Assembly: GCA_002749285.1 (NCBI GenBank)
Contig: PDPR01000015.1
Coordinates: forward strand, 1 to 64,000
Direction of reading: 5' to 3'
Length of the DNA: 64,000 bases
Origin: Maribacter sp.
GTDB taxonomy: Bacteria; Bacteroidota; Bacteroidia; Flavobacteriales; Flavobacteriaceae
The notes under the pieces: generated by a model
Database searches by the model: none
What the model saw: the letters and a program-made list of their open reading frames with translations, nothing else
Told to the model about the DNA's origin: nothing
Shown: positions 27,735-37,245 of the stretch, in pieces
Position numbering within the stretch: the first letter of the stretch is position 1
How the letters are laid out: each line of letters starts with the position of its first letter
Position numbers and translations under genes: made by a program

Positions 27735-29060
27735 ATGGCACTTATAGGAAATAAGGAATACTACAAAGGTATTGGGGAAATAGAATTTGAGGGAAAAGAA
27801 TCGGACAACCCGTTGGCGTTCAAATATTACAACCCCGAACAGGTTGTTGCAGGTAAAACAATGAGGGAGCATTTCAAATTTGCAATTGCTTATTGGCATA
27901 CATTCTGTGGGCAAGGAGGGGATCCGTTTGGCCCAGGAACCCAAAATTTCGAGTGGGATAAATCCTCGGACCCAATCCAGGCAGCAAAGGATAAAGCGGA
28001 TGCGGCTTTTGAATTTATCACGAAAATGGGATTTGATTATTTCTGTTTTCATGATTATGATTTGATCCAAGAAGGCGCAACGTTTTCAGAATCAGAAGAA
28101 AGACTGGCTACAATTGTTGATTATATTAAAGGGAAACAAGCTGAAAGTGGCGTGAAATTACTATGGGGGACAGCAAACTGTTTCTCTAACCCACGCTATA
28201 TGAACGGGGCTTCAACAAATCCGGAGTTCGATGTAGTTGCCCGTGCAGGGGGGCAAATAAAATTGGCGTTGGATGCAACCATGGCTTTAGGTGGTGAGAA
28301 TTATGTGTTCTGGGGAGGAAGGGAAGGTTATATGTCCTTATTGAATACCGATATGGGAAGGGAATTGGACCATATGGGACGATTTTTGGGAATGGCACGT
28401 GATTATGCACGTTCAAAAGGGTTTAAAGGAAACTTCTTCATCGAGCCAAAACCCATGGAGCCAATGAAGCATCAGTACGATTTTGATTCGGCCACTGCAA
28501 TTGGGTTCTTAAAGGAATATGGCCTGGACAAGGATTTTAAAATTAATATCGAGGTAAACCATGCGACTTTGGCACAACACACATTCCAACACGAATTGGA
28601 AGTAGCTGCAAAAGCAGGTATGTTGGGAAGTATAGATGCAAACCGTGGGGATTACCAAAACGGATGGGATACAGATCAATTCCCTAACAATATCCAAGAA
28701 ACCACAGAGGCAATGTTGGTGTTCTTAAAAGCTGGGGGGCTACAAGGCGGAGGTGTTAATTTTGATGCTAAAATCAGAAGAAACTCAACAGATTTGGAAG
28801 ATGTGTTCCACGCACATATTGGCGGGGCGGATACATTTGCAAGAGCCCTGTTGATCGCCGATAAGATCATGGCCTCCTCTCCTTATGGAAAATTAAGGAA
28901 AGAACGCTATGCCTCATTTGATTCCGGGAAGGGAAAAGCCTTTGAGGAAGGTAAGTTGTCAATGGAGGATCTATACAAAATAGCCCAGGAAAACGGGGAG
29001 CTATCACCAAAGAGCGGTAAACAGGAATTGTTCGAGAACATCATTAACCAATATGTTTGA
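27735..29060 (+). CDS. xylA: xylose isomerase
   Basis: A 441-residue TIM-barrel isomerase converting D-xylose to D-xylulose. The catalytic motif FCFHDYDL, the VFWGGREGY and [15 protein letters not shown] metal-ligand segments and GSIDANRGD are all intact. It has the length of the long (class II) xylose isomerases. It lies between xylB and the sugar transporter on one strand, with an overlap or near overlap at the end, so the three are one operon. Confidence 0.95.
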   Translation: MALIGNKEYYKGIGEIEFEGKESDNPLAFKYYNPEQVVAGKTMREHFKFAIAYWHTFCGQGGDPFGPGTQNFEWDKSSDPIQAAKDKADAAFEFITKMGFDYFCFHDYDLIQEGATFSESEERLATIVDYIKGKQAESGVKLLWGTANCFSNPRYMNGASTNPEFDVVARAGGQIKLALDATMALGGENYVFWGGREGYMSLLNTDMGRELDHMGRFLGMARDYARSKGFKGNFFIEPKPMEPMKHQYDFDSATAIGFLKEYGLDKDFKINIEVNHATLAQHTFQHELEVAAKAGMLGSIDANRGDYQNGWDTDQFPNNIQETTEAMLVFLKAGGLQGGGVNFDAKIRRNSTDLEDVFHAHIGGADTFARALLIADKIMASSPYGKLRKERYASFDSGKGKAFEEGKLSMEDLYKIAQENGELSPKSGKQELFENIINQYV

Positions 29061-29062
29061 CC

Positions 29063-30436
29063 ATGGGCCATAATAAATCATTTGTTTACGTTATAACCCT
29101 TGTGGCAACTTTAGGGGGGCTGTTGTTCGGTTATGATACCGCTGTGATTTCCGGGGCAGAGAAATCGGTACAATCTTTTTTGATCGAACCTTTGGGGTTA
29201 GGTTCTTTCCTGCATGGTATAACCGTTTCATCAGCCTTGATAGGGTGTATTATTGGTGGGGCGATATCAGGTATTGTCTCTTCGGGATTTGGGAGAAAAA
29301 AAGCCTTGATTATAGCAGGGATCTTGTTCCTTTTATCGGCTTTGGGTTCAGGCAACCCCGAGTTCCTGTTTTTTGAAAAAGGTGTTCCGTCAACAGGATT
29401 GTTGTGGGCATTCAATTTTTATAGGGTCATAGGTGGTATTGGGGTAGGACTGGCTTCAGCTGTTTGCCCAATGTATATTGGGGAAATCGCACCCGCCGGA
29501 ATAAGGGGCAAGCTGGTTTCCCTAAACCAGTTCGCCATCATTTTCGGTATGTTGGTGGTTTATTTTGTAAACTGGGGAATAGCCGATGGCCAAACCATAG
29601 AATGGATAAATGAGATTGGTTGGAGAAGGATGTTCCTATCCGAGGCGATTCCGGCTTCTGTATTTGCTTTTCTAATGTTCTTTATGCCCGAGACACCAAG
29701 GTATTTGGCCTTACGGCATCAAGATGGTAAAGCGTTGTCGATACTTTCCCGTATTAACGGGGCGGAAAGGGCAAAGCAGATCCTTAATGAGATAAAGGGC
29801 ACTGTTGAAACATCCAAGGCCAAACTATTCTCATACGGTAAGATTGTAATCATCGTCGGTGTTCTGCTTTCGGTTTTCCAACAATTCGTAGGTATCAATG
29901 TTGCATTGTACTATGCACCCCGTATTTTCGAGAGTATGGGAGCTGCAAAAGATGCATCCATGCTACAGACCATTATAATGGGGTTCGTAAATGTCGTATT
30001 TACGGTTGTTGCGATCATGACCGTGGATAAATGGGGGAGAAAGCCATTGTTGATTACCGGTTCCATTGGCATGGCGATCGGAATGATCGCTATTTCAACA
30101 TTGGCATTTTTCGATATTATCGGTATAGCGACACTTGTATTCATTATTATCTATACCGCTTCGTTTATGATGAGTTGGGGCCCTATCTGTTGGGTGCTTA
30201 TTTCTGAGATCTATCCAAATAAGATCAGGAGTCAGGCCATTGCGATTGCAGTGGCGGCACAATGGGCGGCAAATTTCCTTATTTCATCCACATACCCCCC
30301 AATGATGGAGTTCAGTAGCGGGGGAACGTATTTGTTTTATGGGATTATGAGTATTCTTTCCGCACTATTCGTATGGAAAATGGTTCCTGAGACAAAAGGG
30401 AAGACCTTGGAGGAAATGGAAAATATATGGAAATAG
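29063..30436 (+). CDS. xylE: sugar:proton symporter of the MFS (XylE-like)
   Basis: A 457-residue major facilitator with twelve membrane helices. Sugar-porter signatures are GLLFGYDTAVISGA in helix 1, SGFGRKKAL in loop 2-3, RVIGGIGVGLAS in helix 4, PMYIGEIAPAGIRGKL, PETPRYL in the middle loop, DKWGRKPLL and PETKGKTLEEM at the end. The position after xylB and xylA makes D-xylose the likely substrate. A TTG at 29057 is in frame, but the ATG at 29063 was chosen. The gene starts three bases after the xylA stop. Confidence 0.88.
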   Translation: MGHNKSFVYVITLVATLGGLLFGYDTAVISGAEKSVQSFLIEPLGLGSFLHGITVSSALIGCIIGGAISGIVSSGFGRKKALIIAGILFLLSALGSGNPEFLFFEKGVPSTGLLWAFNFYRVIGGIGVGLASAVCPMYIGEIAPAGIRGKLVSLNQFAIIFGMLVVYFVNWGIADGQTIEWINEIGWRRMFLSEAIPASVFAFLMFFMPETPRYLALRHQDGKALSILSRINGAERAKQILNEIKGTVETSKAKLFSYGKIVIIVGVLLSVFQQFVGINVALYYAPRIFESMGAAKDASMLQTIIMGFVNVVFTVVAIMTVDKWGRKPLLITGSIGMAIGMIAISTLAFFDIIGIATLVFIIIYTASFMMSWGPICWVLISEIYPNKIRSQAIAIAVAAQWAANFLISSTYPPMMEFSSGGTYLFYGIMSILSALFVWKMVPETKGKTLEEMENIWK

Positions 30437-30597
30437 GTAAAGCTGGCTAATGCGGCGCCTTGAAGTATGGTATTTGTCCTTTATCCGATTATGATGGATG
30501 TGGTAACCTTCCCCTTGTTGGAGTGGGCATGACACCCGCACCAGCGAGGGGTATCGGTTGCTTGTGACACCACGATTGTATCGTGTGGTATAATGGG

Positions 30598-31116
30598 CTA
30601 TTGTTTTTTGTCCTTATCCCTTTTCTTTTTTTCCTTTTTTTTCCTCTTTTTTTTCTCCTTGTTGGTCTTGGATACCCCTTTTTTCTGCAGTTCTACGAAT
30701 GCCTCGTATTTTTCCAACGGTAACCCTGCTTTCAGTTCCTCGGTTTGGCGCTGTGTTATTTTTTCCATTTGCTCCCGCATTTGGTCTGGCTCCAACTTGA
30801 GTATCTGCATTTCAATGCGTTCCTGCACATATTTTTTTAAGATACTACTTAGGACAGCGGTTTCAAACTCATTCAATTCAAGGGCCGATGCAATCGCCGG
30901 TATTTCTTTGTCCACAATTTCGTCAGCGGTCAAGGGTTCCGGTTCTTTTTGTGGTGCCGTGGCCTGGGGTATTTGGGTACGTGCCCTGCCACCATATCCA
31001 TATCCATAGCCACCCCTTCTTCCATAGCCGTAACCATTGCCATATTGCGCATGTGCCTCTATACCTACCAATAATAAGGTGAACAGTACGATTAAAAACG
31101 ATTTGTTGATTTTCAT
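30598..31116 (-). CDS. secreted Gly/Tyr-rich protein with basic tail
   Basis: A 172-residue protein with a signal peptide (cleavage near EAHAQ, residue 23). Then comes a short Gly/Tyr/Arg-rich stretch (about 24-45, repeated GYGYG), a helical middle (about 60-145) with an LEPDQMREQMEKITQRQTE segment, and a tail of about 25 mostly lysine, arginine and acidic residues. The helical part resembles periplasmic Spy/CpxP-like proteins in pattern, but I cannot confirm that. The ATG at 31116 was chosen because it directly precedes the signal peptide. Confidence 0.7.
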   Translation of the reverse strand: MKINKSFLIVLFTLLLVGIEAHAQYGNGYGYGRRGGYGYGYGGRARTQIPQATAPQKEPEPLTADEIVDKEIPAIASALELNEFETAVLSSILKKYVQERIEMQILKLEPDQMREQMEKITQRQTEELKAGLPLEKYEAFVELQKKGVSKTNKEKKKRKKKEKKKRDKDKKQ

Positions 31117-31259
31117 TATGTTGGTAATATTAGGTTTCAAAAATAGTTGAAGGTTCACCCCTCAAAAGTTAAAATTCCATTAATTCAGATGCCGTGCATT
31201 TTTAAAACAAACAAGAAAGATGCCAAAATGCGGTACATGGTCATGTTCCACCAAAAAAA

Positions 31260-31607
31260 TCATTCTTTTAATAGCTCGAGTATATTCTCGGTAGGCCTCC
31301 CAATAACGGCCTTATCCCCTTTTATAACAATGGGTCGCTCTATAAGCTTGGGGTGTTGGGCCATGGCATCTAGGATATCGTCCTCTGTCAAGTCCTTTCC
31401 CCTGTAGTTCTCTTTCCAGATAGCCTCATTTTTACGGACCAATTTTCCTGCGGGCATATCCAAATGGTCCAAGATTCTTTTCAATTCCTCTTTAGAGGGC
31501 GTGTCCTCTAGATATTTGACGATTTTGAACGGCCGCCCTGAGGCTTCCAGGGCACTTAGGCCCAAGCGTGATTTGGAGCATCTTGGATTGTGGTAAATCT
31601 TGATCAT
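31260..31607 (-). CDS. arsC: ArsC-family reductase (glutaredoxin-type arsenate reductase-like)
   Basis: A 115-residue thioredoxin-fold protein. The catalytic cysteine is Cys10 in YHNPRCSKSR, with RPIVIKGDKAVIGRP carrying the conserved arginine near the C-terminus. Length and motifs fit ArsC/YffB/Spx family members that reduce arsenate using glutathione or glutaredoxin. No arsenite pump or ArsR is nearby, so a housekeeping or redox role is equally possible. Confidence 0.85.
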   Translation of the reverse strand: MIKIYHNPRCSKSRLGLSALEASGRPFKIVKYLEDTPSKEELKRILDHLDMPAGKLVRKNEAIWKENYRGKDLTEDDILDAMAQHPKLIERPIVIKGDKAVIGRPTENILELLKE

Positions 31608-31782
31608 GGTGTTTTTCTTGTTGTATTTCGGTGCCTATGGCACTTGGTTCTTTTTATAATCGGTCGGAATCCTTAAAATGGATACCCTTGGTTTGGGCCA
31701 GGGTCCGGTATGGATATTGTCGCCTGTGAGAACGATGGGTTCCCATAGGATTCCTTTTTGTCCATATGGCCTATTTGCGCGA

Positions 31783-32878
31783 TCATTCTTCTTTTTGTCC
31801 TATCATCATAAGGTAGGCTTTTAGGAATTGGTCTATATTCCCATCCATAATGGCATCTACATTCCCGGTTTCTTCCCCGGTCCTGACATCCTTCACCAAT
31901 TTATATGGGTGCATTACATAGTTCCGTATCTGTGACCCCCATTCGATCTTCATTTTGGAAGATTCGATTTCCTCCCTGGCTTCCATTTTCTTTCGCAGTT
32001 CAATTTCGTACAATTGGGATTTCAGCATTTTCATGGCCGTAGCCCTATTATCGTGTTGTGAACGGGAATCGGAACATTGGATCTGTATGCCTGTGGGCTT
32101 GTGTACCAATTGTACCTTGGTCTCGACCTTGTTCACATTCTGCCCCCCGGCACCACTGGATCTTGCCGTGGTTATCTCGATATCGGCAGGGTTGACCTCG
32201 ATTTCGATACTATCGTCTACCAACGGGTACACATAGACGGAAGCGAATGAGGTATGTCTCTTGGCATTACTGTCAAAAGGGGAGATCCGAACCAAGCGGT
32301 GCACACCATTCTCACCTTTTAACCAGCCAAAGGAATATTCCCCCTCGATCTCAAGGGTAACTGTCTTGATACCGGCCACATCACCTTCCTGGTAATTGAG
32401 TTCCTTGACCTTGTACCCGTTTTTTTCGCTCCACATCATATACATACGCATGAGCATGGAGGCCCAGTCACAACTTTCGGTACCACCGGCACCAGCGGTG
32501 ATCTGCAGGACGGCACTTAGTTCATCGCCTTCCTCGGAAAGCATGTTCTTGAACTCTAATTTCTCGATAAGATCGATGGCTTTTTCATACTGGGCCGTAA
32601 CCTCGGACCCAAGTACTTCGCCTTCTTTTTGGAACTCGATCAAAACCTCTAGGTCACCCACCATGGTCTTGGCGGCAATATAGTCATCGACCCAATGCTT
32701 TCTTGATTGGATAAACTTCATTTGCTTCTGTGCTTCTTTGGGGTCGTCCCAAAAATCAGGGGCAAATGTTTTTTCCTCTTCGTTCTCTATCTCAATAAGC
32801 TTGGCATCTATGTCAAAGATACCTCCTTAACGCACCAAGGCGCTCTATAAGATCTTTGGACTGATCTACGGTTATCAT
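31783..32878 (-). CDS. prfB: peptide chain release factor 2, with programmed +1 frameshift
   Basis: Two minus-strand frames joined by ribosomal slippage: 32878-32816 (21 codons, ATG to CTT) and 32814-31783. At the junction the sequence AGG AGG TAT CTT TGA C has the internal Shine-Dalgarno-like AGGAGG, the slippery CTT and the in-frame TGA at 32815-32813 read by RF2 itself. Skipping one T gives a 364-residue protein of normal RF2 length. The stop-codon tripeptide SPF lies in [12 protein letters not shown] and the catalytic GGQ in [12 protein letters not shown]2 thus controls its own synthesis. A -7 box (TATTTTTG on the minus strand) lies at 32896-32903. Confidence 0.95.
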
Positions 32879-32895
32879 ATTTTCTGGTTTAGGTA

Positions 32896-32903
32896 CAAAA
32901 ATA
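32896..32903 (-). promoter_or_regulatory. -7 box of the prfB promoter
   Basis: TATTTTTG on the minus strand fits TAnnTTTG, 18 bases upstream of the prfB ATG. No clear -33 element was found at the expected distance. Confidence 0.4.
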
Positions 32904-32982
32904 ATATTCTTTAATGGGACTTTTCGTGGTATATCCAAAAGTTTTATTGTTGCCCGTATAGAGAACCTTGTGGGAATTAAAT

Positions 32983-33018
32983 AAAAACCGCCCTGACAGT
33001 ATCGTCAGGGCGGTTTTT
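32983..33018 (-). terminator. rho-independent terminator of the M49-like peptidase gene
   Basis: The 15-base stem aaaaaccgccctgac (32983-32997) pairs perfectly with 33004-33018 across a 6-base loop, with T-runs on both strands. It lies 26 bases after the peptidase stop codon. Confidence 0.9.
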
Positions 33019-33043
33019 ATGTTCCCTTATGGTTTTTTTGGCA

Positions 33044-35062
33044 TCAATCCAAGAAGCTATACTTTTCGGAATACATTAGCATTTGCTGTTCAAAAGACTC
33101 TGGTTGGGTAACCTTCACATCAATGATCTCACCTGAATCATTGGTCTCGGGAACCAATACCGGATTTACGAACCCACTGTAAGGGGCCGATTTAAACTGT
33201 TGGTTACGATTCAATACTTGTGCGTGTAAGGATTGGTCCACTTTTACGCCATACCCCTCTACCAAATCCTGGGCCGCCTTAAAATCACCTTCGGATTTGA
33301 TACGTTGTGCCTCACGAAGCAATTCGCCGAACAATTCACGGAGTTTTTTATAGTCATTGATGTTATAGTAGGTTTTGCCATCTTTTTCTATTCTTTCGAT
33401 GACATTATCGGCCTTTCCTTTTTCATAGACCCATGAAGAGACCCATTGCCTGTTTACCATATGGTCTTCCTCGATATCATCACCAAGGTTTATACGTACC
33501 AATTGGGTGATCAATCCATTTCTGATATAACCATCATATGCGGCTTTACCTACAGATTCCCAGTCATCCACCAAACCAAGCTCCTGTAATTTTGGATCCA
33601 TCAAATAATAGAGTCCGACCAAATCGGCCCTACCTTCCTCCATAGTGGACGCATAGTTCCTCAAGGTTTCCTTAGGTTGGCCAACACCAGGGTTTATTAC
33701 CCCCGAGGCATGGCCTATGACCTCATGCAAGGCGGTATGTAGCTTGTCGGCCAATTTGCCATATTTCTCTTCCAAGGCAATTTCCTCCTCATCATATGCG
33801 AATTCCTTTAGTCTTCCACTTCCGCCCGCATTATTATAGGCTTCTATGATATTTCCCAAGGAAACCGATTTGCTACCGTGTTCTTGCCTGATCCAGTTGT
33901 TGTTGGGTAAATTCACGCCAATGGGTGTGCTGGGGGATGAGTCGCCCGCTTCGCCGGCTACATTGATGGTCTTATAGGATACCCCAACAACATCGCTCTT
34001 TTTGTGTGGGTCCATTAAAGGTGCGTTGTCCTCGAACCACTGTGCGTTCTCCGATAGTACGGCCATTTGTTTTGACATTTCAAAATCCTTGACCTGGATA
34101 ATGCTCTCATAGGAACCCCTATAGCCTTTAGGGTCGTTGTACACTTCGATAAAGCCGTTGATCCAATCGATATTGCCTTCGGTGGATGTTGCCCATGAAA
34201 TGCAATATTCGTCCCAGGTGTTCAAGTCCCCGGTTTTATAATAGTCGATTAACAATCCCAATGTTTTGGCTTGTTTTTCATTTTCCGCAACACCCTTGGC
34301 TTTTTCAAGCCATTTGATGACCTCATCAATGGCACTGCCATATAATCCCCCTGATTTCCAAACCTTTTCAACAACCTTTCCATTTTCACGCACCAAAGTG
34401 GAGTTCAACCCTGCTTCAATGGGTTTGCCCTTAGGCCCTTTATAGGCAGTTTTGTAAAAAGCGTCGACATCGGCATCCGTTATTGTTGGTCCGTAGAAAT
34501 TAATGGCGGAAGAAGCTATATTGTCCACCCCCTTTTTCTTATTGACCTTTTTCGCATCCTTGTCATTGAAAATAACATCAAAGGCCTCGCCTTCCAGTTT
34601 GGAATCGGTTTCCTTTAATAGGAAAGTAAGGTAGTCCGGTTTAAAGCCGGGCTTGAGCTTGTCATTGGAATAGTGGTGATGGATCCCGTTAGAGAACCAT
34701 ACCCTTTTCAGGTATTCCTCAAAAGCCAACCAATCTTTGGTTGTCTTGTCCCCGTTGTAGTTCGTATAGATGTTCTCCAGGGCATCCCTGATCTCAAGGT
34801 TATATCTGTAATTCTGGTCCCACATGATATCCCGACCGGCCAATCCCGCTTGGGTCATATAATATACCAATTGCTTTTCCTTTAAGCTAAGCTCATCGAA
34901 ACCAGGTATTTGGTAGCGTAATATCTTAATATCGGCAAATTCGTCAGCAAGATAATCAAACTTCTTTTCAACCTTTACGGGTGGTGTTTCCCCAACTTTA
35001 TCTTTGCAAGACCAAAGAACCCCAACCAAAAATAGCCCCAATAAAACATGTTTTAATTTCAT
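33044..35062 (-). CDS. M49 (dipeptidyl peptidase III)-like zinc metallopeptidase, lipoprotein
   Basis: A 672-residue secreted protein. The signal MKLKHVLLGLFLVGVLWSC ends in a lipobox cysteine. The zinc motif is HEVIGH (H446, E447, H451), the six-residue HEXXGH form specific to the M49 family, followed by EEGRAD with the third ligand. The middle contains a GVSYKTINVAGEAGDSSP segment found in bacterial DPP III relatives. It should remove dipeptides from peptide N-termini in the periplasm or at the outer membrane. A strong terminator follows. Homologues are sometimes misnamed dihydrofolate reductase in databases; nothing here supports that. Confidence 0.85.
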   Translation of the reverse strand: MKLKHVLLGLFLVGVLWSCKDKVGETPPVKVEKKFDYLADEFADIKILRYQIPGFDELSLKEKQLVYYMTQAGLAGRDIMWDQNYRYNLEIRDALENIYTNYNGDKTTKDWLAFEEYLKRVWFSNGIHHHYSNDKLKPGFKPDYLTFLLKETDSKLEGEAFDVIFNDKDAKKVNKKKGVDNIASSAINFYGPTITDADVDAFYKTAYKGPKGKPIEAGLNSTLVRENGKVVEKVWKSGGLYGSAIDEVIKWLEKAKGVAENEKQAKTLGLLIDYYKTGDLNTWDEYCISWATSTEGNIDWINGFIEVYNDPKGYRGSYESIIQVKDFEMSKQMAVLSENAQWFEDNAPLMDPHKKSDVVGVSYKTINVAGEAGDSSPSTPIGVNLPNNNWIRQEHGSKSVSLGNIIEAYNNAGGSGRLKEFAYDEEEIALEEKYGKLADKLHTALHEVIGHASGVINPGVGQPKETLRNYASTMEEGRADLVGLYYLMDPKLQELGLVDDWESVGKAAYDGYIRNGLITQLVRINLGDDIEEDHMVNRQWVSSWVYEKGKADNVIERIEKDGKTYYNINDYKKLRELFGELLREAQRIKSEGDFKAAQDLVEGYGVKVDQSLHAQVLNRNQQFKSAPYSGFVNPVLVPETNDSGEIIDVKVTQPESFEQQMLMYSEKYSFLD

Positions 35063-35214
35063 GACATCTGTTGTTTATAATAAGATTACGAATTTAACAA
35101 AACATCCGCTAATAATAGTTCTATTTTAGATACTTATGTACCTTGAATTTGAGTTCCCTGTAAAAAAGTGGTGTAGGGGGCCATATTTGGGCATTCCCTG
35201 TTTTAATCGCAGGG

Positions 35215-35310
35215 CGATAGCCAAAAAGGGTTCAATGCCCCGAGGCTTGCCTCGAAATGATGAAAGTTTTTTCGGAAGCATACCCCGTACCCTTGGGTCG
35301 AGGTTGTTGG
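35215..35310. repeat. 96-bp dispersed repeat, copy 2
   Basis: Matches 5423-5518 without gaps at about 81 of 96 positions. This copy keeps a clean cgaggcttgcctcg hairpin (about 35240-35254). It lies 30 bases beyond the stop codon of the GH15 gene on the minus strand and may serve as or hide its terminator. Confidence 0.75.
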
Positions 35311-35339
35311 TTTGTCCGGATTTAAGGAAAAGAAAGAGA

Positions 35340-37142
35340 TCAATCCCTCATGGACTCTAAAATACGCTCTTCGGTATCCTTGGTCGAGAAGTTGATGGCA
35401 CACTCGATCAATGCCAAATGTGAATACGCTTGCGGGAAGTTGCCCAATAGCCTTTTCGACTTAAAATCAATATCCTCGCTGAACAATCCTAAATGGTTGC
35501 CATATCCCAAAAGTCTCTCGAAATGCTCCTTGGCCTTGTCCACTTCCCCTATTTTGAAGAGGCTGTTCACATACCAAAAGGTACAGATAGTGAACGATGA
35601 TGAGGGTAGCCCAAAATCATCTTGGTTCTTGTATCGGTATAGCAAGCCATCGTTACTGAGTTCTCTTCCAATAGCTTTGACGGTACTCACGAATTTAGGG
35701 TCTTTGGCTTCGATAAATCCGTAAGATTCCATCAACAGTACCGATGCGTCCAAATAGGGGGAACCGTAAGATTGGGTAAAGGCACTTACCTCTTCGTTCC
35801 AGGCATTTTCATGGATATCGGCTTTTATTTCCTTTTCCAGAAGGCTCCATTTTTCCAGTTTCCGGGTCTTTTTCAGGATTTTAGCGACTTTGATCGCCCG
35901 ATCGATAGCTACCCAACAGAGTACTTTGGAAAAGGTAAAGTGCCTATCCTCTGTACGGAACTCCCAGATACTCTTGTCCGGCTCTTTCCAGTGTCTTGAG
36001 ACAATCCAGGCAATGGCCTTGGTAATACCCCATAATTCCTCCCCATTCTCAATGTCGATGCTAAACTCTACCAATTGGGCATGTATGACATTCATAAGGA
36101 TACCATAAATATCATTTTGTTTTTGTTTGTAGGCGGCATTTCCTATACGTACGGGTTTCGAACCTTTATAACCACTTAGGCGGTCCAAGGTCTCCTCGGT
36201 CAATTTCTTTTCCTTATTGATGCCGTACATGATCTGTAGCTTTTCATCCTTGTCCGGTATAAGGTCGATGATAAATTGAAGGTACCTTCTTGCTACGTTC
36301 TTATGCCCAAGCCGCCCCATTACCTTAATGACCATTGAGGCATCCCGAATCCAACAAAAACGATAGTCCCAGTTCCTGACCTCGCCTAGGGTCTCTGGCA
36401 GGGAGGTGGTCGCGGCTGCTAGAACCGCCCCTGTCTTATCATAACTCAATAACTTAAGGGTTATCGCACTTCGTGATATTTCCTGATCGTATTTTTTATA
36501 GGTTGGCGTTTTGTTCGCCCAATTCAGCCAATAGACCTTGGTCCGTTCAAGGTCCAAATAGATTTTCCGTATAGTTGGTTGTAGGATCTTCTCGTTATAA
36601 CCCATTAGGAAATAGCCGTTTTCCGTTACCTTGATTTCCTGGCCTTCCAAAACGGCATTCTTGTCGAAAGAGGTATAAAGGAAAACGGAATCGAATTTTA
36701 CGGTCTTGGTCAGGCTAACTATGAAATTATTTTTGGCATAGGTTTTGGTCTCCCCCAGGGCATATTCCAATTTGGGGATGTATACCACTTTGAAAACGGG
36801 CTTCCCCTTTATATGCTTAACATACCTTATCAATTCTGGAGGGGCATGGTACTTTCCGTTTTCACCATGGTATCGGGGCATAAAATCATGGATCTCGAAC
36901 ACATTCCCTTTATTGGAGAACCGTGTGATCAGGATAGCCGTATTCTTCTTATAGCGCTGTTTTATGTTGTAATTCCCCGGAACCTTGATTTCAAAACTCC
37001 CCCCGATTTCCTCGTCCAATAATTTGGCGAAGACCGATGGTGAATCGAATTTGGGCAAACAACACCATTCTATAGCCCCTGTTTTCGATATTAGGGCTGC
37101 GCTCCTACAATTTCCGATAATTCCGTAATCCAAATTGTCCAT
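35340..37142 (-). CDS. glycoside hydrolase family 15 protein (glucoamylase/trehalase-like)
   Basis: A 600-residue cytoplasmic protein without a signal peptide. An N-terminal beta domain (about 1-220), opening DYGIIGNCRSAALISKTGAIEW, precedes the (alpha/alpha)6 barrel with NWDYRFCWIRDASM at its start. Near the end, GLLYRYKNQDDFGLPSSSF lines the active site of GH15. Bacterial GH15 enzymes of this arrangement include glucoamylases and trehalases. The divergent neighbour is the trehalose synthase/phosphatase fusion, which makes a trehalose-related substrate the better guess. Confidence 0.88.
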   Translation of the reverse strand: MDNLDYGIIGNCRSAALISKTGAIEWCCLPKFDSPSVFAKLLDEEIGGSFEIKVPGNYNIKQRYKKNTAILITRFSNKGNVFEIHDFMPRYHGENGKYHAPPELIRYVKHIKGKPVFKVVYIPKLEYALGETKTYAKNNFIVSLTKTVKFDSVFLYTSFDKNAVLEGQEIKVTENGYFLMGYNEKILQPTIRKIYLDLERTKVYWLNWANKTPTYKKYDQEISRSAITLKLLSYDKTGAVLAAATTSLPETLGEVRNWDYRFCWIRDASMVIKVMGRLGHKNVARRYLQFIIDLIPDKDEKLQIMYGINKEKKLTEETLDRLSGYKGSKPVRIGNAAYKQKQNDIYGILMNVIHAQLVEFSIDIENGEELWGITKAIAWIVSRHWKEPDKSIWEFRTEDRHFTFSKVLCWVAIDRAIKVAKILKKTRKLEKWSLLEKEIKADIHENAWNEEVSAFTQSYGSPYLDASVLLMESYGFIEAKDPKFVSTVKAIGRELSNDGLLYRYKNQDDFGLPSSSFTICTFWYVNSLFKIGEVDKAKEHFERLLGYGNHLGLFSEDIDFKSKRLLGNFPQAYSHLALIECAINFSTKDTEERILESMRD

Positions 37143-37245
37143 ATTGCGATTATCCTCTAAAAGTCCTTTATTAGTTGGTTTTGCGATGCAATTTGACGAA
37201 TTTTATAGAAATAAGGAACAAAACACTTTAAAAAAAATCCACTTT

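Noticed and set aside
33044..35062. dihydrofolate reductase, a name attached to homologues in databases
   Set aside because: The HEVIGH motif, EEGRAD segment, signal peptide and 672-residue length indicate an M49-type peptidase.
37135..37245. 37-residue N-terminal extension of the trehalose synthase fusion
   Set aside because: The family begins at MGKTIIISNRL, and the longer start would overlap the divergent GH15 gene.
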